A DNA stretch of 64,000 bases from Microbacterium barkeri (GCF_027921765.1 NZ_BSEJ01000015.1:20837-84836); one strand, 5' to 3'. Counted from the stretch's first letter, positions 34,501 to 44,057 are shown. Notes: a model not told the origin generated them from the sequence alone. Made by a program: numbers and translations.

Positions 34501-35646
34501 TCAGGCGACGTGCGCGCGCAGCCACGCGCGCACCGTCTCGGTGAACCACTCGGGCGCGACGTTGTACTCCCAGGAGTGATCGGCCGCCGGCGCCTCCTGC
34601 ACCTCGACGAGCCCGGGGTTCGCCGCCGCGAACCGCTCGGTCGAGTCGAATGGCACCGTGCGGTCGGCCCGCGAATGCACGACCAGCGTGGGCACGGCGA
34701 GGCGCCCGGGTCGCGTCCAGTCCAGCTCGTCGAGGTCGACCGGTGCGCGCATGCCCGCGAGCCGCGACAGCAGCGGATGGCCGAGCGCGGCGCACGCGAT
34801 CCGCGCGGCCGCCCCGGGCAGCGGGACGCGCCCGGCCGCCGCGCCCGAGCGGATGGCCGCGCGCCAGTCGGTCGCGGGGCCGACGAGCACGAGGCCGGCG
34901 ATCCGCTCGCGATGCGCGCTGCGCTCCGTGAGCCGCAGCGCGATCCCGCCGCCCATCGACCAGCCCACGAGCACGATCCGCTCGGCGCCCCGCTCGACCG
35001 CGAAGCCGATCGCGGCATCGACGTCGTCCGCCTCGTCGAGCCCGAGACGGCTCGCGCCTCCCGGAGCAGGGGCCGCGTCGCCGTCGCCGCGGTACGAGAC
35101 GACGAGGCTCGACAGGCCCTCGGCCTCGGCAGCGGGCACGGTCCGCAGCGCGCCGTCGCGCGTCGAGCGGATGCCGTGGATGTGGATGGCCCAGGTCGCG
35201 TTCTCGGCCGGACCGAAGCGCCACGCGGGCGCGGGCCCGCTCGGCGCGTCGATCAGCACGTCGACGTGCGGTCCGACGTCCGAGGGGAGGGCATGCACGT
35301 CCCCCTCCCAGCTGACGCCGCCTCGGCCGGGAGGGCGTCCGGAGACCTCGCGCAGCTCGCGCGTCACGGTCCGAGCGTCCTCGGTGACGACCGGGCCGAC
35401 AAGGGCGTACCCGTCCTGGTACCGCAGGCCGAACACCCCGGGATGACGCGTCTTGAGCGATGCCGCGAGCACGACCATCCGCTCGTCTGCCGCGAGCACG
35501 CGCTCGTCGTCGTGCGGTCGCCAGCGGACGACCCGGCGCGCGAACGCCGCGGCGAGCGCGACGCCGAGGGCCCCGACCGCCGCTCCCCCGGCCGCGGCTC
35601 CCCCGAGCACGCGGACGACGGTGCGGCGGTCGCGCGGAGTTCCCAT
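34501..35646 (-). CDS. Membrane-anchored alpha/beta hydrolase
   Basis: 381 residues. A basic N-terminus followed by a Gly/Ala-rich hydrophobic helix (12-35) suggests a signal anchor. The hydrolase core starts near 140: H-I-H-G-I-R-S-T is the oxyanion region, G-W-S-M-G-G-G (near 235) the nucleophile elbow, S-R-A-D-R-T-V (near 320) the acid and D-H-S-W-E (near 352) the His. The roughly 100-residue segment between anchor and core is not recognised. Substrate unknown. It meets the SRPBCC gene end to end. Confidence 0.82.
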   Translation of the reverse strand: MGTPRDRRTVVRVLGGAAAGGAAVGALGVALAAAFARRVVRWRPHDDERVLAADERMVVLAASLKTRHPGVFGLRYQDGYALVGPVVTEDARTVTRELREVSGRPPGRGGVSWEGDVHALPSDVGPHVDVLIDAPSGPAPAWRFGPAENATWAIHIHGIRSTRDGALRTVPAAEAEGLSSLVVSYRGDGDAAPAPGGASRLGLDEADDVDAAIGFAVERGAERIVLVGWSMGGGIALRLTERSAHRERIAGLVLVGPATDWRAAIRSGAAAGRVPLPGAAARIACAALGHPLLSRLAGMRAPVDLDELDWTRPGRLAVPTLVVHSRADRTVPFDSTERFAAANPGLVEVQEAPAADHSWEYNVAPEWFTETVRAWLRAHVA

Positions 35647-35767
35647 GGTGCTCGTCAGCGTATCCGTCTTCCGCGGCCTGCTCTTCCCCTCGCCCCGTCG
35701 CCGGGGCAGGATGGCGGAGTGTGCGCGACCCGCGCCATCCATCCGCTCTCTCACGACGAGGATCACG

Positions 35768-37702
35768 ATGCCCTCTCCCTCCCTCAGACGCGTGACCGGC
35801 GCGGCCGCCATGACGGCCGCGTGCGCTCTCGCCTTCCTCCCCGGGGCGGCGAACGCCGCCGTCGAGCCCGAGACGACCGATCTCCGCGTGCTCACGATCA
35901 ACGACTTCCACGGTCGGATCGAGGCGAACGGCGACGAGGTCGGCGCGGCCGTCCTGGCGGGCGCCGTCGCGCAGTTCAAGGCCGAGAACCCGAACACGAT
36001 CTTCGCGTCGGCCGGCGACAACATCGGCGCCTCGACGTTCACCTCGTTCATCCAGGACGACAACCCCACGATCGACGCGCTCGTCGCCGCCGGACTGGAT
36101 GTCAGCGCGGTCGGCAACCACGAGTTCGACCAGGGCTTCGCCGACCTGCGCGACCGCGTCATCCCGCGCTACGGCAGCGGCGAGTGGGCGGCGGGTGTGG
36201 ACTTCGCGCTCGGCGCGAACGTCTACGCGAAGGGCACGACCGAGCCTGCGCTCAAGGAGTACGTCATCCGCGAGGTCGACGGCGTGCGCGTGGGCTTCAT
36301 CGGCACCGTGACGAGCGACACCGCGACGCTCGTGAGCCCTGCCGGCATCTCGGAGCTCGACTTCGGCAGCCAGCTCGAGGCGGCCAACCGCGTGGCCGCC
36401 GAGATCGCCGACGAGACCGACGTCGTCGTGCTGCTCACGCACTCGGGCGCGGCGACCGAGGACTGCGCGGCGATCGCCGGCGAGCAGTCGGAGTACGGCG
36501 AGCTCATCCGCGAGGCGTCTCCCGAGATCGACGCCATCGTGTCGGGCCACACGCACCAGCTGTACTCGTGCGACATCGCCGACCGCCCCGTCATCTCCGC
36601 CCACCAGTACGGCACGACGCTCGGCTCGCTCGAGATCAGCGTCGACGCCGCGACGCACGAGCTCGTGTCGATCGCGGGGTCCACGGTCGACCTCGCGACG
36701 CAGGAGCTGGACGAGAACGGCGAGGAGATCGACGTCCCGCAGTTCCCCGCCGACCCCGAGGTTCAGGCGATCGTCGACGCGGCGACCGAGGAGGCGGACG
36801 TGCTCGGTCAGGAGGTGGTCGGCACGATCAGCGCCGACATCCTCCGCGGCGGCAACCCGCCGGGCGACGACCGCGGCGTCGAGTCGACGATGGGCAACCT
36901 CGTCGCCGACATCTACCTCTGGTCGACGTCGCCCGAGTACGCGAACTACGGCGGCGAGCCCGCCGACATCGCCGTCATGAACCCCGGCGGCCTGCGCGAC
37001 GACCTGCTCTACGGCGAGGACGGCACTGTGACGTACGAGGAGGTCGCGGCGGTTCAGCCGTTCGGCAACACCCTCACCACGACGACGCTCACGGGCGCCC
37101 AGCTCGAGCAGCTCCTCGAGGAGCAGTGGCAGCCCGGCAACGAGCGCCCGAAGCTGCACCTCGGCATCTCGGACGGCTTCGCGTACGAGTACATCGAGGA
37201 CGCGCCCGCGGGCGAGCACGTCGTGTCGATGACGTTCCAGGGCGAGCCGATCGCCGCCGAGGATGAGTTCCTCGTGACGACGAACTCGTTCGTCTCCGCG
37301 GGCGGCGACGGCTTCACCGCCTTCCTCGAGGGCACGGGCACGTCGGACACGGGTCTCATCGACCTGTCGGCGACGGTCGACTACTTCGCCGCGCACGAGG
37401 TCGTCGACCCCGCGCCGCTCGGCCGCGCCGCCGAGTACGTCGCGGAGCCGACGCCCACCCCGACCGCGACGCCGACCGCGACGCCGGAGCCGACCGAGAC
37501 GCCGACGGCGTCGCCGGAGCCGACGGCGACGGCCACGCCCGAGCCGACGAGCGAGCCCTCGACGCCGCCCACCCAGAAGCCCGAGGACGAGCACCTCGCG
37601 CCGACGGGGACGGACGTCACCTGGGCCCTGGCCGCGGCCGCGGCCGGTCTCGTCGCGGCAGGCGCGCTCCTCGTCGCCCGTCGACGCCGCGAACGCGCGT
37701 AG
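35768..37702 (+). CDS. Cell-wall-anchored 5'-nucleotidase, copy A
   Basis: 644 residues. Signal peptide (1-30, ending N-A-A). The metallophosphatase domain shows N-D-F-H-G-R near 46, S-A-G-D-N-I-G near 81, G-N-H-E-F-D near 117 and G-H-T-H-Q near 260. The 5'-nucleotidase substrate-binding domain follows (N-P-G-G-L-R near 403, G-D-G-F near 515). A Thr/Pro/Glu spacer (560-605) precedes L-A-P-T-G, a hydrophobic helix and R-R-R-R-E-R-A, a class E sortase signal. It cleaves nucleotides outside the cell to nucleoside and phosphate. Its catalytic module is almost duplicated in the next gene. Confidence 0.92.
   Translation: MPSPSLRRVTGAAAMTAACALAFLPGAANAAVEPETTDLRVLTINDFHGRIEANGDEVGAAVLAGAVAQFKAENPNTIFASAGDNIGASTFTSFIQDDNPTIDALVAAGLDVSAVGNHEFDQGFADLRDRVIPRYGSGEWAAGVDFALGANVYAKGTTEPALKEYVIREVDGVRVGFIGTVTSDTATLVSPAGISELDFGSQLEAANRVAAEIADETDVVVLLTHSGAATEDCAAIAGEQSEYGELIREASPEIDAIVSGHTHQLYSCDIADRPVISAHQYGTTLGSLEISVDAATHELVSIAGSTVDLATQELDENGEEIDVPQFPADPEVQAIVDAATEEADVLGQEVVGTISADILRGGNPPGDDRGVESTMGNLVADIYLWSTSPEYANYGGEPADIAVMNPGGLRDDLLYGEDGTVTYEEVAAVQPFGNTLTTTTLTGAQLEQLLEEQWQPGNERPKLHLGISDGFAYEYIEDAPAGEHVVSMTFQGEPIAAEDEFLVTTNSFVSAGGDGFTAFLEGTGTSDTGLIDLSATVDYFAAHEVVDPAPLGRAAEYVAEPTPTPTATPTATPEPTETPTASPEPTATATPEPTSEPSTPPTQKPEDEHLAPTGTDVTWALAAAAAGLVAAGALLVARRRRERA
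35891..37435 (+). repeat. Duplicated 5'-nucleotidase module, copy A
   Basis: Nearly identical at DNA level to 39632-41164. Stretches of about 100 bases are unchanged, for example around 35990-36090 against 39730-39830. The net length difference is 12 bp, from an 18-bp loss and a 6-bp gain in copy B. Confidence 0.85.
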
Positions 37703-37710
37703 CGATCACC

Positions 37711-37750
37711 CACGGCGCCCCGCGACGATCCGTCGACGCGGGGCGCCGTG
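37711..37750 (+). terminator. Terminator after 5'-nucleotidase copy A
   Basis: 14-bp perfect stem, CACGGCGCCCCGCG at 37711-37724 with its complement at 37737-37750, nine bases after the stop codon. No U run follows. Confidence 0.7.
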
Positions 37751-37888
37751 CTGTGCGCGCGGAGGGGGCGCCGACGTCGCCGACAGGCGTTCGCCATCCG
37801 TTCACGTCGGCGACACCTGCCGACGACAGGGTGGAGCACGGTGCCCGGGCATCCCGACCCGGCGCTCTCTCCGACCACGAGGACAGCG

Positions 37889-40800
37889 ATGCCTTCTTCT
37901 CCCTTCCGTCGCGCCGTGGGCGCGGCCGCCGTCGCGGCGACCGCGTGCGCGCTCGCGATCGCGCCCGTCACCGCGGCGAGCGCAGCTCTCGTCCCCGATC
38001 CGCTCGTCCACGCCTCCGCGGACGCGCCGTTCGATCTCGTGCCCACGGGCACGTTCGAGACCGGCGTCTTCGACGAGGGCGCGTCCGAGATCGTGCAGGC
38101 CCACGGCGACCGCCTCTTCTCGATCAACGCCGCCGAGGGGTCGGTGAGCGTTCTCGACATGAGCGACCCAGCCGCTCCCACCCTGCTCTACACGATCGGC
38201 GCCGAGGGCTTCGTCGCCAACTCCGTCGCGATCCGCGAGGACGGGCTCGGCGTCGTCGCGCTCGAGGTCGCCGATGACAAGACCGCGGACGGCGCGCTGC
38301 TCTTCTTCGACGCGGATGCCGAGTCGGCGACCGTGCTCGGCACGGTGACGGTCGGCGCTCTGCCCGACATGGTGACCGTCTCACCCGACGGCGCATACGC
38401 GCTCGTGGCGAATGAGGGCGAGCCTGCCGACGACTTCTCGAGCGATCCCGAGGGGTCGATCGGCATCGTCACGCTGCCGGAGGCCGGCACGCTCGCCGCG
38501 CCCGCACAGGCGGATGTCCGGATCGCCGACTTCCACGCGTTCGAGGGCGGCGCACTCCCCGCCGACGTCCGCGTGTTCGGCCCGCGCCCCCACGGCGACG
38601 ACCTTCCCGTGTCGCGCAATCTCGAGCCGGAGTACATCACCGTCTCGGGGACGACCGCCTATGCGGCACTCCAGGAGGCCAACGCGGTCGCGGTGATCAA
38701 CGTGCCGACCGCGACCGTCACCGACATCTGGTCGCTCGGCTTCAAGGACTGGGGCCAGGTCGCCCTCGACCCGTCGGACCGCGATCCCGAAGACGCCCCC
38801 ACGATCGACCTGCGCACGTTCGAGGGTCTGCACGGGATGTACATGCCCGACGGCATCGCGTCGTACGAGGTGGACGGCGAGACCTACCTCGTGACGGCCA
38901 ACGAGGGCGATGCGCGCGAGTGGGGCGACTACGTCGAGCCCGCCCGCGTCAAGGACCTCGGCGAGGTCGACGACGAGACCGGGCTCATGACGGGCTACGG
39001 GCCCGTGTGCGAGGCCGCCTTCGACGCGGCTCTGCTCGAGGACGACCAGCTCGGTCGCCTCGAGGTCACGACCGAGCTCGGCTTCGACGAGGAGCAGGGC
39101 TGCTACGACGAGCTCTACGCCTACGGGGCGCGCTCGTTCTCGATCTACACCGCCGACGGCACGCAGGTCTTCGACTCGGGCGCGCAGTTCGAGGAGATCA
39201 CGGCCGAGCTGCTGCCGGAGCACTTCAACGCGGGCCACGACGACAGCGAGCTCGAGAGCCGCAGCGACGCCAAGGGCGTGGAGCCCGAGAATCTCGCCGT
39301 CGGGGAGGTGGACGGCCGCACCTACGCCTTCATCGGCTTCGAGCGCCTCGGCGGCGTCATCGCGTACGACATCTCCGACCCCGCGTCGCCCGCGTACGTG
39401 ACCTACGTGAACAACCGCGACTTCTCGGTGTCGGCCGCGGACGACATCGAGGCCGCTCCCGAGCGCCAGGCCGAGATCCTCTCGCAGGCCGGCGACCTCG
39501 GGCCCGAGGGCCTCGACTTCATCCCCGCGAGCGCGTCGCCCACCGGCAAGCCCCTGCTCGCCGTCGGGAACGAGGTGTCCGGGTCGACCACCCTCTACAC
39601 GATCGACGACGGCACGACCGAGGGGCGGATCCTCACGATCAACGACTTCCACGGTCGAATCGAGGCGAACGGCGACGAGGCGGGCGCCGCGGTGCTCGCG
39701 GGCGCAGTCGCGCAGTTCACGGCCGAGAACCCGAACACGATCTTCGCGTCGGCCGGCGACAACATCGGCGCCTCGACGTTCACCTCGTTCATCCAGGACG
39801 ACAACCCCACGATCGACGCGCTCGTCGCCGCAGGACTGGACGTCAGCGCCGTCGGCAACCACGAGTTCGACCAGGGCTTCGCCGACCTGCGCGACCGCGT
39901 CATCCCGCGCTACGGCAGTGCCGACCTCGCGCTCGGCGCGAACGTGTACCTCAAGGGCACCGACACCCCCGCGCTCGAGGAGTACGCCGTGCGGGAGGTC
40001 GGCGGCGTCCGCGTCGCCTTCATCGGCACGGTCACGAGCGACACCGCGACGCTCGTGAGCCCCGCCGGCATCTCGGAGATCGAGTTCGGCAGCCAGCTCG
40101 AGGCGGCCAACCGCGTGGCCGCGGAGATCACGGCGGATGGCGCCGCGGACGTCATCGTGCTGCTCACGCACTCGGGTGCGGCATCGGAGGACTGCACCTC
40201 GGTCGCCGATGAGCAGTCGGAGTACGGCGAGCTCATCCGCGAGGCGTCTCCCGAGATCGGCGCCATCGTGTCGGGCCACACGCACCAGCTGTACTCGTGC
40301 GACATCGCCGACCGCCCCGTGATCTCTGCGCACCAGTACGGCACGACGCTCGGCGCCCTCGACTTCCAGGTCGACGACGCGACGGGCGAGCTGTTCTCGA
40401 TCGCCGGCTCCACCGTCGACCTCGTCGCCCAGGAGACCGTCGAGCTGGGCGAGGAGATCGACGTCCCGCTCTTCCCGGCCGACCCCGAGGTGCAGGCGAT
40501 CGTCGACGCCGCGGCGGCCGAGGCGGATGTGCTCGGGCAGGAGGTCGTCGGGCGCATCAGCGCCGACATCCTCCGCGGCGGCACCCCGCCCGGCGGCGAC
40601 CGCGGCGTCGAGTCGACGATGGGCAACCTCGTGGCGGACATCTACCGGTGGGCGACGTCCGCGGAGTACGCGAACTACGGCGGCCGGCCCGCCGACATCG
40701 CGATCATGAACCCGGGTGGTCTGCGCGACGACCTGCTCTACGGCGAGGACGGCACCGTGACGTACGAAGAGGCCGCGGCCGTCCAGCCGTTCGGCAACAC

Positions 40801-41419
40801 GCTCGTCACCACGACACTCACCGGTGCACAGCTCGAGCAGATCCTCGAGGAGCAGTGGCAGCCCGGCAACGAGCGCCCGAAGCTGCACCTCGGCATCTCG
40901 GACGGCTTCGCGTACGAGTACATCGAAGACGCTGCGGCCGGAGAGCACATCGTCGAGATGACGTTCGAGGGAGAGCCGATCGCCGCCGAGGACGAGTTCC
41001 TCGTGACGACGAACTCGTTCATCGCGTCGGGCGGCGACGGATTCACGACCTTCGCCGAGGGTGTCGGAACGGCGGACACGGGTCTCATCGACCTGTCGGC
41101 GACGGTCGACTACTTCGCCGCGCACGAGGTCGTCGACCCCGCGCCGCTCGGCCGCGCCGCCGAGCACGTCCCGGGTGAGACCCCGGCGCCGGAAGTCCCG
41201 GAGGAGTCGCCGGCTCCCGAGTCGCCGGCGCCGGAGTCCCCGGCACCGGAGTCGCCCACGCCGGAGAGCCCCGCGCCGGAGGAGCCGCAGGGCGAGCAGA
41301 AGCCGGAGGGCGAGCTCGCACCGACGGGTGGCGACATGGCCGTCGTGGGCGGCATCGCGGCAGCCGTGCTCATCGCCGTCGGGGCGCTGCTGTTCGTCGT
41401 GCGACGCCGTCGCGTGTGA
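37889..41419 (+). CDS. Choice-of-anchor I-type propeller fused to 5'-nucleotidase, cell-wall anchored, copy B
   Basis: 1176 residues. Signal peptide (1-33). Residues 45-575 form a beta-propeller-like domain of the choice-of-anchor I type, with repeated blades such as P-D-M-V-T-V-S-P-D-G-A-Y-A-L-V-A-N-E-G-E (two parts near 155-175) and G-P-E-G-L-D-F-I near 535. The 5'-nucleotidase catalytic and substrate domains (582-1092) are nearly the same as in the previous gene. A spacer of P-E-S-P-A repeats leads to L-A-P-T-G, a membrane helix and R-R-R-R-V. The propeller may bind a substrate or surface ligand. Likely works outside the cell alongside copy A. Confidence 0.9.
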   Translation: MPSSPFRRAVGAAAVAATACALAIAPVTAASAALVPDPLVHASADAPFDLVPTGTFETGVFDEGASEIVQAHGDRLFSINAAEGSVSVLDMSDPAAPTLLYTIGAEGFVANSVAIREDGLGVVALEVADDKTADGALLFFDADAESATVLGTVTVGALPDMVTVSPDGAYALVANEGEPADDFSSDPEGSIGIVTLPEAGTLAAPAQADVRIADFHAFEGGALPADVRVFGPRPHGDDLPVSRNLEPEYITVSGTTAYAALQEANAVAVINVPTATVTDIWSLGFKDWGQVALDPSDRDPEDAPTIDLRTFEGLHGMYMPDGIASYEVDGETYLVTANEGDAREWGDYVEPARVKDLGEVDDETGLMTGYGPVCEAAFDAALLEDDQLGRLEVTTELGFDEEQGCYDELYAYGARSFSIYTADGTQVFDSGAQFEEITAELLPEHFNAGHDDSELESRSDAKGVEPENLAVGEVDGRTYAFIGFERLGGVIAYDISDPASPAYVTYVNNRDFSVSAADDIEAAPERQAEILSQAGDLGPEGLDFIPASASPTGKPLLAVGNEVSGSTTLYTIDDGTTEGRILTINDFHGRIEANGDEAGAAVLAGAVAQFTAENPNTIFASAGDNIGASTFTSFIQDDNPTIDALVAAGLDVSAVGNHEFDQGFADLRDRVIPRYGSADLALGANVYLKGTDTPALEEYAVREVGGVRVAFIGTVTSDTATLVSPAGISEIEFGSQLEAANRVAAEITADGAADVIVLLTHSGAASEDCTSVADEQSEYGELIREASPEIGAIVSGHTHQLYSCDIADRPVISAHQYGTTLGALDFQVDDATGELFSIAGSTVDLVAQETVELGEEIDVPLFPADPEVQAIVDAAAAEADVLGQEVVGRISADILRGGTPPGGDRGVESTMGNLVADIYRWATSAEYANYGGRPADIAIMNPGGLRDDLLYGEDGTVTYEEAAAVQPFGNTLVTTTLTGAQLEQILEEQWQPGNERPKLHLGISDGFAYEYIEDAAAGEHIVEMTFEGEPIAAEDEFLVTTNSFIASGGDGFTTFAEGVGTADTGLIDLSATVDYFAAHEVVDPAPLGRAAEHVPGETPAPEVPEESPAPESPAPESPAPESPTPESPAPEEPQGEQKPEGELAPTGGDMAVVGGIAAAVLIAVGALLFVVRRRRV
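39632..41164 (+). repeat. Duplicated 5'-nucleotidase module, copy B
   Basis: Matches 35891-37435. Similarity begins abruptly in front of the T-I-N-D-F-H-G coding region and ends at the Pro-rich linker, so the repeat covers exactly the enzymatic module. Confidence 0.85.
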
Positions 41420-41434
41420 CGCGACCGGATCAGG

Positions 41435-41466
41435 GGCCGCCCCGCGACGTGCGTCGCGGGGCGGCC
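41435..41466 (+). terminator. Terminator after 5'-nucleotidase copy B
   Basis: 14-bp perfect stem, GGCCGCCCCGCGAC at 41435-41448 with 41453-41466, loop GTGC, 15 bases after the stop. Confidence 0.75.
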
Positions 41467-41550
41467 TCCTCCGTATGCGGAATGATCGACCCCGCGTGCA
41501 TCCATGCACTCGCATGGAATAGTCGGCACGCCGCCCGCGTTGCGCCGGAT

Positions 41551-42648
41551 ATGACTCCGCAGCCCGTCGACGTCGTCGTCATCGGCGCCGGGCAGGCCGG
41601 ACTCTCCGCGGCCTTCCACCTCCGCCGTCGCGGATTCGCGCCCGTCGACGAGGGCGGCGAGCGCACCTTCGTCGTGCTCGACGCGAACGCCGCACCGGGT
41701 GGCGCGTGGCAGCATCGCTGGGCCTCGCTGCGCATGGGCACGGTCAACGGCATCCACGAGCTCCCCGGCCATCCTGTGCCTCAGGCGGATCCGGCGAGCG
41801 CGAGCCGCGACGTCCTCCCCGCGTACTTCGCGGAGTACGAGCGGATGTTCGACCTGCGCGTGCACCGTCCGGTCGCCGTGCGCGCGGTGCGGCGCGAGGA
41901 CGACCACCCCGATGGCCGCCTGCGTGTCGAGACGGATCGCGGCGCCTGGTCGGCGCGCTTCGTCGTCAACGCCACGGGAACGTGGACGAGCCCCTTCGTC
42001 CCGCGCTACCCGGGCCAGGAGCGCTTCCTCGGACGCCAGCTCCATGTCGCGGACTACGTCTCCGCCGACGAGTTCGCCGGGCAGCGCGTGATCGTGGTCG
42101 GCGCGGGCATCTCGGCCGTCCAGCTGCTCGACGAGATCTCGCGCGTTGCCGACACCGTGTGGATGACCCGGCGCGAGCCGCGATGGATAGACGACGACTT
42201 CGACGAGGCGGCTCGCATCGCGGCGATCGCCGGGGTCGAGGAGCGTGTGAGCCGCGGCCTCCCTCCCGGCAGCGTCATCTCGGTGACGGGCATGCACTGG
42301 ACGCCCTGGGCGCGGGCCGCCCGCGACCGCGGAGTGCTCGTGCGCCATCCGATGTTCGCGCGGATCGAGGAGGACGGGGTGCGGATGGCCGACGGCACGT
42401 TCATCGCCGCCGACGCGATCCTCTGGGCCACCGGATTCCGGCCGGCGCTGCGTCACCTCGCGCCCCTGGGCCTGCGGACACCCGATGGCGGCATCCGCGC
42501 CTCGCACGGGCGCGCCGTCGACGAGCCGCGGCTCTTCCTCATCGGGTACGGGCCGTCCGCGTCCACGGTCGGCGCGAATCGCGCCGGGCGTGCGGCCGTG
42601 AATGCGATCGTCGCTGAGCTCGACCGCGCGGGCGCGCAGGCGGCGTGA
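41551..42648 (+). CDS. Flavin-containing monooxygenase-like oxidoreductase
   Basis: 365 residues. FAD motif V-V-I-G-A-G-Q-A-G near residue 9, N-A-T-G-T-W (near 138), and NAD(P)H motif I-V-V-G-A-G-I-S-A near 182. W-A-T-G-F-R-P near 292 is the C-terminal ATG motif of this superfamily. G-G-A-W-Q-H-R-W near 50 resembles the FAD-contacting segment of Baeyer-Villiger/FMO enzymes. I chose ATG 41551 (M-T-P-Q) because the upstream part of the frame crosses the terminator. Substrate unknown. Confidence 0.83.
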   Translation: MTPQPVDVVVIGAGQAGLSAAFHLRRRGFAPVDEGGERTFVVLDANAAPGGAWQHRWASLRMGTVNGIHELPGHPVPQADPASASRDVLPAYFAEYERMFDLRVHRPVAVRAVRREDDHPDGRLRVETDRGAWSARFVVNATGTWTSPFVPRYPGQERFLGRQLHVADYVSADEFAGQRVIVVGAGISAVQLLDEISRVADTVWMTRREPRWIDDDFDEAARIAAIAGVEERVSRGLPPGSVISVTGMHWTPWARAARDRGVLVRHPMFARIEEDGVRMADGTFIAADAILWATGFRPALRHLAPLGLRTPDGGIRASHGRAVDEPRLFLIGYGPSASTVGANRAGRAAVNAIVAELDRAGAQAA

Positions 42649-42779
42649 TCGACGCGCCACCGCCGTCCGCTACGCTGTCCGTTACCGTCCCGCACCCGGG
42701 ACCGCGATGACGCGGCACGACCCCTGCCGGCACCTCTCCGCCGCTCCCCCGAGAGCGACCGCTGCCGCCAGGAGGCATC

Positions 42780-44057
42780 ATGAGCCGTACCCGAATCCGC
42801 GACTTCCACGACGACGATCTCGACGGGATCGTCCGACTGTGGGAGGACTCCCACGACGATGACGCACCCGTCTACGCACTGTCGGAGGTCATCGCGTCGT
42901 GCCAGGCCGACCACGCGGTCGTCGCCGTGCGCGACGACGAGATCGTCGGCGCCGCCGTCGGCCGTGCCGCGCACGCGCAGGGCTGGGTGGTGTTCTTCGC
43001 GGTGGCGCCGCACGAGCGCACCGACCGCGTCGAGGCAGGGCTCCTCGACGCGCTGGAGCGGCGGATGGCTCCGCTCGGCCTGGGCAAGCTGTCGATCCTC
43101 GTCGCGGATCGGGCGGGAGCGATCGACGGCCTCACCGCGAACGGATTCGAGGCGCGCACACAGCTGCGGTACCTCGAGCGCCAGATGCCCGTGCAGCGCC
43201 GTGAGCTCGATCTCCTGAAGGGCGTAGGTGGGCGCATCCTCCCCCGCCACCTGTGGGATGCCGTGAGCGGCATGCAGCTCGAGAAGGACCTGCTCGAGGA
43301 ACGGCTCGTCGTGCCGCTGTCGCGACCCGACCTCGCCGATCGGTTCGGGGTCGTGCCGCCGCGCGCGGTCATGCTGTTCGGACCTCCCGGCACGGGCAAG
43401 ACGACCTTCGCGAAGGCGGTGGCCTCGCGCCTCGACTGGCCGTTCGTCGAGCTGTTCCCCTCGCGCCTGTCGGGTGAGCCGGGCGGGCTCGCCGCGGCCC
43501 TGCGCGCGACGTTCGAGATGATCGGCGAGCTCGAGCACGCGGTCGTGTTCATCGACGAGGTCGAGGAGATCGCGGCACGGCGTGGAGGCGAGCCGCCGTC
43601 GCCCATGCAGGGCGTGACGAACGAGCTGCTGAAGCTCGTGGCAGAGTTCCGCGAGCGCGAAGGGCGTCTGCTCGTGTGCGCGACGAACTTCGTGCGCGCC
43701 CTCGACGCGGCGTTCCTGCGACACGGCCGGTTCGACTACGTGATCCCGATCGGGCTCCCCGACGAGGAGGCCCGTCGAGCGATCTGGCGCCGCTACGTGC
43801 CGTCGCAGCTCGTCGACGGACTCGATCTCGACGCGCTCGTCGACGCGAGCGACGGCCTCACGCCGGCCGACATCGAGTACGCCGCCCGACGCGCGTCGCA
43901 GGAGGCGCTGGCCCGTGCCCTGCGCGACGGCGAGACGGGAGAAGCGGATCTCGGCACCGACGACTACCTCGCGGCGCTCGGCGCGACCAGGGCGACGGTG
44001 TCGGAGGAGACGGCGCGCGAGTTCCGCGACGACGTGCAGACCATCGCGCGGCTGTGA
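42780..44057 (+). CDS. GNAT acetyltransferase domain fused to an AAA+ ATPase
   Basis: 425 residues. The first 140 resemble a GNAT domain: I-R-D-F-H-D-D-D-L-D-G-I-V-R-L-W at the start, V-V-F-F-A-V-A (near 70) and G-F-E-A-R near 123. The acetyl-CoA loop is poorly conserved, so it may not be catalytic. Residues 165-400 are a classical AAA+ module: Walker A G-P-P-G-T-G-K-T-T near 200, Walker B V-V-F-I-D-E-V-E-E near 255, sensor 1 C-A-T-N near 300, arginine finger in R-H-G-R-F-D-Y (near 315) and sensor 2 A-D-I-E-Y-A-A-R-R (near 362). It resembles FtsH/Vps4-type modules without a protease. AGGAGG ribosome site upstream. Confidence 0.88.
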   Translation: MSRTRIRDFHDDDLDGIVRLWEDSHDDDAPVYALSEVIASCQADHAVVAVRDDEIVGAAVGRAAHAQGWVVFFAVAPHERTDRVEAGLLDALERRMAPLGLGKLSILVADRAGAIDGLTANGFEARTQLRYLERQMPVQRRELDLLKGVGGRILPRHLWDAVSGMQLEKDLLEERLVVPLSRPDLADRFGVVPPRAVMLFGPPGTGKTTFAKAVASRLDWPFVELFPSRLSGEPGGLAAALRATFEMIGELEHAVVFIDEVEEIAARRGGEPPSPMQGVTNELLKLVAEFREREGRLLVCATNFVRALDAAFLRHGRFDYVIPIGLPDEEARRAIWRRYVPSQLVDGLDLDALVDASDGLTPADIEYAARRASQEALARALRDGETGEADLGTDDYLAALGATRATVSEETAREFRDDVQTIARL

